DNA of 64,000 bases from Meconema thalassinum (taxonomy: Eukaryota > Arthropoda > Insecta > Orthoptera > Tettigoniidae), in NCBI GenBank assembly GCA_946902985.2, contig OX336393.1, forward strand, positions 134,940,533-135,004,532, read 5' to 3'. Under the pieces are notes generated by a model. The model made no database searches and was not told the origin of the DNA. It saw only the letters and a program-made list of their open reading frames with translations. The position numbers and the translations under genes were made by a program. Of this stretch, positions 21,677-30,635 are shown in pieces (positions within the stretch are counted from its first letter, which is position 1; each line of letters starts with the position of its first letter).

Positions 21677-24542
21677 GTTATGAAAGCCGGACGTCCTCGG
21701 AAATGGAAAATATATTAGAGCTGTAAATACATTATTTAACTTATTGATAAGGTGAAAACGGGTTATTATAGATAATTTTCCGTAGTTGAATTGTTACAAA
21801 TTATTATATACATTTGGGCCCCATTTTTTCCAAAACCAAAAGCATTTAATAACATTAAAACGGTGAGAGATATCAAAATATGATAAGGGGTAAAAGAGTT
21901 GTTAATCACGGAGATCTTACACCTGTACATTTAACGTTTTTCGATACGACCGACCGTTTTCGAGATATATCGATTCCAAAAAAAGAGGTTGAAATTCAGG
22001 ACCACAAAAAAAGAGCCGGCCCTGCACAGATTTTAACACACATCAATGGGGTTCCTGTAAGGCCCTAGCCCTTTCACCGTAGCAAATTTCAGTTCGATAT
22101 CTTGAAACTTACTACCTGTACTTTGCTAAACGGAAAAACGTCACGCACATACGTACATCTTCAGGGCCCCAAAAACCGAAAACGGTGAGAGACATCAAAA
22201 AATCGTCATGAATAAAAACGATGTATACCGCGGAGATCTTAAACCTGTACATTAAACGTTTTTCGATACGACCAACCGTTTCCGAGATATAGCGATTCAA
22301 AAAAAGAGGATGACATTCACGGCCGCAAAAAAGGACCGGCCCTGCACCTATTTTAACGCCCAACAATAGCGTTCCTCACAGACCCTAACTCTTTCACCGT
22401 ACCAAATTTCAGCTTGATATCTTGAAAATTGCGACCTGTACTTTGCTAAACGCAAAAATGTCACGAATAATGGACATATTCAGGGCCCCAAAGAAAGAAA
22501 ACGGTGAAAGATATCGAAAAATCATTTTGAGTAAAAAAGTTGCATACCGCGGAGATCTTACACCTGTACATTTAACGTTTTTCGATACGACCAACCGTTT
22601 CCGATATATATCGATTCCAAATAAAAGTTTGAAATTCAAGGCTCCCCAAAAAGATCCGGCCCTGCACCGATTTTAACGCCCAACAATAGGATTCGTCACA
22701 GTCACTAACTCTTTCACCGTACGAAATTGCAGCTTAATATCTTGAAAATTGCGACCAGTACTTAGCTAAACGCAAAAATGTCACGCACAATGGACATTTT
22801 CAGGGCCCCAAAAAACGAAAACGGTGAGAGATATAAAAAAAACGTTTTGATTAAAAAAGTTGCATACCGCGGAGATCTTACACCTATACCTTTAACATTT
22901 TTCGATACGATCAACCGTTTCCGAGATATATCGATTCCAAAAAAAGTTTGAAATTCAGGGCCCCCAAAAAAGATCCGGCCCTGCACCGATTTTAACGCCC
23001 AACAATAGGATTCGTCACAGTCACTAACTCTTTCACCGTACCAAATTGCAGCTTAACATCTTGAAAATTGCGACCAGTACTTAGCTAAACGCAAAAATGT
23101 CACGCACAATGGACATTTTCAGGGCCCCAAAAAAGAAAACGGTGAGAGATATCAAAAAATCGTTTTGACTAAAAAAGTTGCATACCGCGGAGATCTTACA
23201 CCTGTACATTTAACAATTTTCGATACGATCAACCGTTTACGAGATACATCGATTCCAAAAAAAGTTTGAAATTCAGGGCCCCCAAAAAAGATCCGGCCCT
23301 TCACCGATTTTAACGCCCAACAATAGGATTCGTCACAGTCACTAACTCTTTCATCGTACCAAATTTCAGCCTAATATCTTGAAAATTGCGACCAGTACTT
23401 AGCTAAACGCAAAAATGTCACGCACAATGGACATTTTCAGGGCCCCAAAAAAAGAAAACGGTGAGAGATATCAAAAAATCGTTTTGAGTAAAAAAGTTGC
23501 ATACCGCGGAGATCTTACACCTATACCTTTAACATTTTTCGATACGACCAACCGTTTCCGAGATATATCGATTCCAAAAAAACAGTTAGAAATTCAGGAC
23601 CCCCCAAAAAGATCCGCCCCTGCACCGATTTTAACGCCCAACAATAGGATTCGTCACAGTCACTAACTCTTTCACCGTACCAAATTTCAGCTTAATATCT
23701 TGAAAATTGCGACCAGTACTTAGCTAAACGCAAAAATGTCACACACAATGGACATTTTCAGGGCCCCAAAAAAAGAAAACTGTGAGAGATATCAAAAAAT
23801 TGTTTCGAGTAAAAAAGTTGCATACCGCGGAGATCTTACACCTGTACATTTAACAATTTTCGATACGATCAACCGTTTACGAGATATATCGATTCCAAAA
23901 AAAAGTTTGAAATTCAGGGCCCCCCAAAAAGATCCGGCCCTACACCGATTTTAACGCCCAACAACAGGATTCGTCACAGTCACCAACTCTTTCATCGTAC
24001 CAAATTTCAGCCTAATATCTTCAAAATTGCGACCAGTACTTAGCTAAACGCAAAAATGTCACGCACAATGGACATTTTCAGGGCCCCAAAAAAAGAAAAC
24101 GGTGAGAGATATCAAAAAATCGTTTTGAGTAAAAAAGTTGCATACCGCGGAGATCTTACACCTATACATTTAAAATTTTTCGATACGACCAACCGTTTCC
24201 GAGATATATCGATTCAAAAAAATAGGATGTAATTCAGGGCCCCCAAAAAAGGTGCGGCCCTGCCCCGATTTTAACGCCCAACAATAGGGTTCGTCACAGG
24301 CCCCAACTCTTTCACCGTACCAAATTTCAGCTCGATATCTTGAAAATTGCGACCTGTACTTTGCTAAACGCAAAAACGTCACGCACATACGTACGTACGT
24401 ACATACAGACAGACTTTTTTTTGATTTTTTTTTTCCGACTCTGATTCGATTGGTATAGGTTTGAACACTGGGTGACGCGTAGTTTCCGAGATCTCGAAAA
24501 ATCCTACCACGGCAATATGAAAGCCCATGCGGCTTTCATAAC
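21677..24542. mobile_element. Short-TIR element filled with a 315-bp satellite
   Basis: GTTATGAAAGCCG at 21677-21689 is mirrored by CGGCTTTCATAAC at 24530-24542. The likely element runs from TGAAAGCC to GGCTTTCA with flanking TA. The inner part is a satellite array (21860-24410) ending in (CGTA)n, CATACAGACAGAC and a T-rich run. No transposase is seen. It may be a MITE-like element that captured or expanded the satellite; the superfamily is unknown. Confidence 0.45.
21860..24410. repeat. Tandem array, about eight units of about 315 bp
   Basis: Each unit carries, in order, CTTTCACCGTACCAAATTTC, GCTAAACGCAAAAATGTCAC, TTTTCAGGGCCCC, GAAAACGGTGAGAGATATC, CATACCGCGGAGATCTTACA, TTTTTCGATACGACCAACCG, GAGATATATCGATTCC and GATCCGGCCCTGCACCG. 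The GCTAAACG marker recurs near 22127, 22447, 22764, 23083, 23401, 23722, 24044 and 24362. Short open frames inside are by-products of the repeat. Central units are more alike than the edge units, as expected for unequal exchange. Confidence 0.9.
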
Positions 24543-24585
24543 AAGCAATCTTTTCTTAGAGCTTCAGTACTAGCCTAAGTGTAAT

Positions 24586-24626
24586 GGATCTGATGATGAT
24601 CGCTTGACGATCGAAACTGGTCATCC
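24586..24626 (+). ncRNA. Hammerhead-ribozyme-like motif
   Basis: CTGATGA (24590-24596), stem II GATCG/CGATC (24598-24602 and 24608-24612) with loop CTTGA, then GAAAC (24613-24617) and TGGTC. Stem I GGAT/ATCC (24586-24589 and 24623-24626) closes it after GTC, a valid cleavage triplet. One extra U sits between CUGAUGA and stem II, and stem III is only about 2 bp, so activity is doubtful. Penelope-like retroelements carry such ribozymes. Confidence 0.35.
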
Positions 24627-25492
24627 TAGTGTTTTATTAATCTCATGTAATTTATTTCAGGATTAGGGCAAAACCCATCTCTTTTGGGTACATTCGTGTT
24701 GACCGACTGAAAAGCACTAAACACTTGCACCAAATAAATAGAAGCATTTTTGTAAAGAGTATTTACCCAGTTCACACTAAATTATTCATACGGGTAGCGT
24801 AATTTGAATGAAATGACACGTTTGTAACGATAATGTTTTGACCAGACCCAGAAAATCATTGTATGGTGAAGCTATAAAATATCTATATCTATGTGTATTT
24901 TGGAGGGGAAAGTGTACCACTTCAGCGTTTGAAACTTGTGGGAAAAGAAAACGATTCGCACGAGACAACACTTATTAAACAAGGCATAAGCTAATGAATT
25001 AATGTTATTTAAAGTAAATTTCCCGTGTAAAACGGATAAATGTTTAATAATTGCAGATTTAATGTCATTTAAATATAATTTGTGTTTGTTGTGTTGTGAT
25101 ATTCCAACTTGTGTTAAATTGTGCAACGTGAAGAACAATATGGACACTCGCAAATGTCAAAGAGTATCAACAATAGGATGTTTAGGATAGACATGAGTGC
25201 GGTGCAGCACCAATCTTGAGAAGAGACTCACAGATAATTTTGATTTTGGTTGTGGGAATTAAATGTAAAGTATTTTTTTGTGTTTTATGTTGTTTTGCCA
25301 TGCATTTCTATCATTAAATGATATACTGAGGAATATGTTGCTTCTTTCAAGTAGAGTAGTCTCCTGACAGACTCAAATCCTGAATATGTGCTCGTATAGT
25401 GGGTTGAACGCCCCATACCTCGAAAGACCGTGAGTTAGCTGGGATACGAACACATGTTCCATATGATGACGATTGGGTACATAACCTAACCT
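24627..25492. other. No gene recognised
   Basis: AT-rich sequence inside the core of the giant element. Short frames only; no motif or repeat recognised. Confidence 0.4.
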
Positions 25493-25617
25493 AACTTCAC
25501 CTAACCTAACCCAACTTCACCTAACCTAACCTAACTTCACCTAACCTAACTTGACCTAACCTATCATAACTTCACCTAACCTAACTTGACCTAATCTAAC
25601 TTCCCCTAACCTAACCT
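25493..25617 (-). repeat. TTAGG-like array, left arm (CCTAA on plus strand)
   Basis: About 125 bp of CCTAA units interspersed with CTTCAC and CTTGAC variants. TTAGG is the insect telomere repeat. The regular variants suggest a higher-order unit rather than pure telomere DNA. Confidence 0.75.
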
Positions 25618-25892
25618 TTCAACTCTTAGATCAAAATAAATTCTGGGCATAGTTGAGTTGGAACCCAAGACCTCAGGGATAACACCCAAGTATGCTAGCC
25701 ACTACACCGCCAGATGGGTAAATTATCATGCAACACAACACAAAAATAAAAGTTTCCTGTAGTGTAACTCATTGGCTGACAACCATAGATGAGAATTCAA
25801 ACCCAAGACCTCAGGACTTTTGTTTTGAACATTATCAGAAATATTATTCTATTTACATTTTGCTGCTGCTTATAGTTATAAGAGTTGGCATT

Positions 25893-26009
25893 AATATGGG
25901 AGCAAATGTGGGAGCCAATAAGGGTCCAAATATGGGAGCCAATATGAGAGCAAAGGTGGGGGCAAATGTGGGAGCCAATATAGGAGCCAATATGGGAGCA
26001 AATATTTGA
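25893..26009 (+). repeat. Minisatellite, 12/24-bp units (GGGAGCAAAT / GGGAGCCAAT)
   Basis: Alternating ATATGGGAGCAAAT and GTGGGAGCCAAT units. They read in frame as GAN(M/V) repeats but belong to no convincing gene. The inverted copy lies at 26464-26590, and degenerate copies continue at 27150-27395. Confidence 0.85.
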
Positions 26010-26870
26010 GCAAATCAGCTCACCTCGGATATCAACAGTGAGTGCTCATATCCACCGCTAGGTAGCGGAAACATTTGTGTTGTCTTAAATCGTTACACGT
26101 ATCACAACGTATAAAATAGGATCTAAGACGACACTCGAAACACGTTCCATATTCATTAAGTCCGTTATTATCAGGAACCATTTTCTGCCAACAGGTGCTT
26201 ACTGCATATGGCAAGGCTTTACACTCCTGGGTTATTCAGTCTTTTTGCTAAGGATCCTCTATATACCCTAGACAAGGCTATACATGTTCGTTCTGAACAC
26301 TTAGTGTTAATTGTATATTAAAATTATATGCACAGCTTATACAAGCATGTTTTGCATGCAGTCAAACTTTGTAAGATAGTTACATATAACATGCAAAGTA
26401 TTGTTCCGCTACCTAGCGGTGGATATGAGCACTCGCTGGTGATATCCGAGGTGAGCTGATTTGCTCACACATTTGCTCCTATATTTGCTCCCATATTGGC
26501 TCCTATATTGGCTCCCACATTTGCCCCCATATTTGCTCCCACCTTTGCTCTCATATTGGCTCCCATATTTGCTCCCACTTTTTGCTCAAATATCAATGCC
26601 AACTCTTATAACTATAAGGAGCAGCAAAATGTAAATGGAATAATATTTCTGATAATGTTCAAAACAAAAGTCCTGAGGTCTTGGGTTTGAATTCTCATCT
26701 ATGGTTGTCAGCCAATGAGTTACAATACAGGAAACTTTTATTTTTGTGTTGTGTTGCATGATAATTTACCCATCTGGCGGTATAGTGGCTAGTATACTTG
26801 GGTGTTATCCCTGAGGTCTTGGGTTGCAACTCAACTATGCCCAGAATTTAATTTTGATCTAAGAGTTGAA

Positions 26871-27117
26871 AGGTTAGGTTAGGTGAAGTTAGATTAGGTA
26901 AAGTTAAGTTAAGTGAAGTTATGATAGGTTAGGTTAGGTAAAGTTGAATCAAGTTGGGTTAGGTGAAGTTAGGTTAGGTTAGGTCAAGTTAGGTTAGGTT
27001 AGGTGAAGTTCGGTTAGGTTAGGTTAGGTGAAGTGAGATCAGGTTAGGTCAAGTTGGGTTAGGTTAGGTGAAGTTAGGTTAGGGTAGGTTAGGTTAGGTC
27101 AGATTAGGTTAGGTTAT
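26871..27117 (+). repeat. TTAGG-like array, right arm
   Basis: About 247 bp of GGTTAGGTTAGGTGAAGTTA-type units, the mirror of 25493-25617 but twice as long. GTGAAGTT and GTCAAGTT variants alternate with TTAGG. Confidence 0.8.
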
Positions 27118-27818
27118 GACTAAGTTTGTTATGTTTAGTTGTTTTAGAAAATCACCACTTTTGCTCTCATATTTGCTTCCATATTTTCTTTGCACTTTAA
27201 AGTATCTTGACTTGTGTATTTACTTTTGCTGACATATTTGTTGACATATTTGTTAGCATATTTGCTCCCACTATTTATATTTGCTTTGCTTCCACATTTG
27301 ATCCCATATTTGCTCCCACTTTATTTTGCTGCCACTTTTGCTCCCACTTTTTACCCCCACCATTGCTCCCACTTTTTGCATGTATGCTCCCACATTAAAC
27401 TATTGTTGTTATTACCAAGTTGTCTTTACTAGAGATTAGTATATGATTGACAGTTGATATGGAAGTATCAGTGACTAGGTATGGTAGCCTTATGCATACT
27501 ATAAAGGATATTCATATATTGTGAAACGAAGCAATAAAATGGAACTGTTATTTGGCACTGTTCAAAGCAACGATCGAAACAGTGTCGAGGAATGCTTAAA
27601 ACAAAAGAATTGGACATACTTTCTTCAAACAATCATGATTGTAAACTTAATCATGCTAGTCTAAATGTAAGGAAAACCCAAACCAAAGCAAAAAACCAAG
27701 TTCAATAAAAAGATAGTGCTGCTCAAGATAATATTACCTCAAGTTTAATACAATACAACGCACTCATGCTGTTAGCGAGTTGTTTAATGAGAAACCTTTA
27801 ACACCTCCTGTAAAACCC
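27118..27818. other. Degenerate minisatellite, then unassigned sequence
   Basis: 27150-27395 holds worn TTTGCTCCCA(C/T) units like those in the palindrome. 27400-27818 has no recognised feature and leads into the acidic ORF. Confidence 0.5.
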
Positions 27819-28346
27819 ATGTTCAGACACACACCCACATCTCAAAATCCCTCAACTCTATCAGAGACAACATACCCCATCAAGAAGTTGGTGGGGGAAG
27901 GTGATGGTGATAATAATAACATAACAATGGTAAAGCACTCTAGCACATCTAAAAAGAAGCTTTCAACGCTATCAAAGGCAACTCAAACCATTGAACAGAC
28001 TGTGGACACAGGTGGAAATTATGATGGTAATGAATACGATGATGATCATCATCATTATGAAGATGATTATAATGATGAGGATGATAAACATGATGATGGT
28101 GATAATGATGAACTGCTTCCCGAGTTTTTGAAACCATTCATAAAAAATAGGAAATGGAACGATCCTAATATATTAGTCGAACGTCTACAGCTCTTGCATG
28201 CCTGTAAACAGGTTGGTCATATTGGTTATGAGGAAGAGCTATTAAATATAGAAGATGAACTTCGTAAAGCTGCCCCCTCCTCCCCTAAAAATAATTTTCA
28301 ACAAGTGTTATGTTTAAAAGAAATGATAAACAATCATCTCATGTAA
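27819..28346 (+). CDS. Orphan acidic ORF in core of giant element (175 residues)
   Basis: An ATG at 27819 starts 175 codons; the frame is open upstream to 27780. The N-terminal half is Ser/Thr/Pro/Lys-rich. A middle stretch (about residues 67-93) is almost wholly Asp/Glu/His/Tyr/Asn (YDDDHHHYEDDYNDEDDKHD). The C-terminal 80 residues look folded and helical (LLPEFLKPFIKNRKWNDPNI, VERLQLLHACKQVGH, YEEELLNIEDELRKAA). No stop or frameshift interrupts it, unlike its surroundings. It is the only sizeable frame in the unique core of the giant element. No family was recognised, and whether it is expressed is unknown. Confidence 0.45.
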   Translation: MFRHTPTSQNPSTLSETTYPIKKLVGEGDGDNNNITMVKHSSTSKKKLSTLSKATQTIEQTVDTGGNYDGNEYDDDHHHYEDDYNDEDDKHDDGDNDELLPEFLKPFIKNRKWNDPNILVERLQLLHACKQVGHIGYEEELLNIEDELRKAAPSSPKNNFQQVLCLKEMINNHLM

Positions 28347-28421
28347 AAGAATATTTTGATTAAATTAGTAAACATAGTTTGTGTATATTTCTTGTTTTCT
28401 TGCATGTTCAAGCAATAGTTA

Positions 28422-28510
28422 TGTCAGGGAAGGGGTTCGAACTCTTGCTTCCTTATATATTTGGAAATTTGATCTTAAGTCAAACGCCTTAACCACTCGC
28501 CCACCCTGAC
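28422..28510 (-). tRNA. tRNA-Leu(UAA)-like sequence, probably a pseudogene
   Basis: 89 nt on the minus strand: a perfect 7-bp acceptor (GTCAGGG/CCCTGAC), discriminator A, and D-loop GAGTGGTTAAG. The 5-bp anticodon stem TTTGA/TCAAA carries loop CTTAAGA (anticodon TAA at 28475-28477). There is a long type-II variable arm (TTCC/GGAA) and TTCGAAC in the T loop. Two faults are a G-G mismatch in the D stem and an A-C mismatch in the T stem. No T-run terminator follows. No CCA is encoded, as is usual in eukaryotes. It may be a dead tRNA gene or a SINE head. Confidence 0.7.
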
Positions 28511-30343
28511 AGTTACTGATTGAATTAGTCTTGTTGGACATCAGTGTTTACAAAACTTTTTTCCCCAGTATATATTTGCTCAACCACTATTTGGTTTTTC
28601 AATGCAGATTTTTGTCCGTAACATTACAGTTATGAGTCTTGTAAACTGGGTGATTAATACAGGGACAAAGGCATCTTAAATATCACAAGCCTTACAGTTG
28701 TCCCATATCATGTATAACATGTTACATGTTATCCTACATTTCACATAGATCTCTTACCGTCTTAACAGTCAACTCTGTTGGTCATTAGAATAACTACTTG
28801 CAAAATAATTCCAGTGGTAAATCCTGTTAGCAAATATCATATTTTAAATATTTTCATGCCATAAAACGACAACTTACGAATCATTTATTGTAGGAATACC
28901 TTTAATGGGATCACCAAACCTTCAAGTATGCAATATACATTCCAGATAGTGCTGTATTTTGGTCGATAGTGCCTCGAATGCTTACATTAAATAAGAATAC
29001 AGTAAATGTATAATCATTTAATAAATCATAATTGTTTTCATTAAATACCATATAATACATATGTTCACACCACATTCCATTTTTAAAAGCCGCTAATCAG
29101 GTCCTAGCATTGGACAGTTGCAAACCATTTCACTATTCTTAACATTAAATGTACATTTGCCTGGAGTAGAAGTGGGAAACCACATCAGTTTGGTGTATAG
29201 AAAACTCACCTCACCACAACTCATTGGAAAATGAAAATAATTTGTTTTTGTGTTACTTAAGGGCTTGCAAATCATGGTCATCAGTCCCATGTACTGTACT
29301 GAGGAAAACTAATAATGGTCATGCGCACTATTATTAGCTGAGTATCTAACACAATTTTGCATACCCTAGGACCATTATCGCATTATAAAGGCATGCCATG
29401 TGTTACCGTCCTTAAAAGCCAGTGATATAAAACAAAGGAGGTCTTTAATTCCACCCCTGGGAGTCATATCTAGTGTCATGTAGGTTGACGACCACGGAGG
29501 CCCAGCTGAGTTCGTCATTGCTTCCACTGACTTGTGCTAGGCTCCTCTCTGTCTTCTTTCCTGTCGACCACACTTGCTCAACTCTTGTTCTCTACCGACC
29601 CCGACGTTATTAGGGTATCCAAGGCCCAGGGAGTCTCTTCCTTTTGTAACTTAATTGGCCCTTGTTAATATATTTTTTCTGATATCCTACTTGGGTGAGG
29701 AGGAAGCCTTCTTTTTATTTTCATGTTATTTCCTGTCTTTTGCTCAAGCCCTCACTAAAGGTAGGGTGTATATATATTCCCCACCACTTGTGGTGCACTC
29801 TGCATATGGCTACACCCTCAGGGGGAATCACAGCTCATCAGTTCGAAAGTTGGCGTCTCCAAAGGATTCCTGAGCTGGCTTCGGTTTTCCCCCCGTTTAT
29901 CCATTACCTCTGGGGCAGAGTCTCTCTCTTTTACTTTTCTATCTGCCTTTCATGGCTCTCCTTCCTTCCAACTCCCTCAATCCACATTCTTGAGGGCATT
30001 CTTATTCCTTTATTTGCCTTATTGTCATTTTGTCATCGATTTATTTTCCTAGTCTATTAGTGTGTAGTTAGTTTTAGTTATAGTTTCCTTTTTATTTTCT
30101 TCTTAACCATTAGAGGCCGATAACCTACATGTTCAACCCTCCTTAAAACAACAATCATCATCAAAATTATCATCATCATCATCATCATGATCTTTATTTG
30201 AATTACAGTTATGCTGCGTGGAGCCAGGTAAGCATTGACATGTGCGGCTCCGTTACTCAAGTTGCAGAATAGCCAAACAAGAAATCTGACAACACTGCAC
30301 TGCTCTTATCAGCAAGTCTTGCTAGTTCAGCAAGCTAGTGTAT
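28511..30343. other. No gene; SINE scrap and microsatellite
   Basis: A fragment of the shared SINE core on the minus strand lies at about 29151-29185 (ACATTTGCCTGGAGTAGAAG, then TGGGAAACCAC). 29400-29640 is a GC-richer repeat-like segment (CTACCGACCCCGACGTTATT). (ATC)n lies at about 30160-30190. The remaining short frames are not convincing. Confidence 0.45.
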
Positions 30344-30635
30344 GTTTGCAGACTGGAGCTAGCGAAAGCATTAAAGCGTGTGTCTCTCTCTCCTTATAAA
30401 ATCCATAATTTATTATAATATTATTATAACTTAACAGTCATGACTGAGGTCCAGGTTCGATTTCAGCGCTCTACCAAGACATTTTATATCCGGTCTAAGG
30501 GCTGGAACAGGGTACAGTGTCTTGACAGGTAAAACTTTTGGGTCAATTCATGGGCCATGCCAAAGGGTTGGCCTTCCTGACTTCTTCAACAACTCATACA
30601 AATGTTTGCTATTAGCCTACTGGTTAGTTACCTAT

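Larger units (their letters stand above)
25493..27117. repeat. Long palindrome with TTAGG-like arrays and minisatellites
   Basis: The arms 25493-26070 and 26404-27117 are inverted copies around a 333-bp spacer. From the outside inward each arm holds: a CCTAA/TTAGG-like array; a tRNA-like stretch (complement of GGCGGTGTAGTGGCTAGCAT with a GGTTCCAACTC-like B box); a region sharing CCAAGACCTCAGG; a minisatellite of GGGAGCAAATATGGGAGCC type; and CCACCGCTAGGTAGCGGAA near the centre. The arms differ by scattered substitutions and array length, so this is an old inverted duplication or a foldback element nested in the giant element. Confidence 0.85.

Noticed and set aside
22422..23954. Repeated 70-85-codon frames in the 315-bp array
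   Set aside because: They recur with the satellite period and differ in frame and end between units, so they are by-products of the repeat.
25728..26009. GAN-repeat protein in the palindrome
   Set aside because: The coding appearance comes from a 12/24-bp minisatellite; the mirrored copy has no matching gene.
26464..26600. CRISPR-like array of TTTGCTCCCA units
   Set aside because: Tandem minisatellite without unique spacers, in a eukaryotic setting.
27949..28137. His-rich minus-strand frame
   Set aside because: Antisense of the Asp-rich GAT repeats in the acidic ORF.
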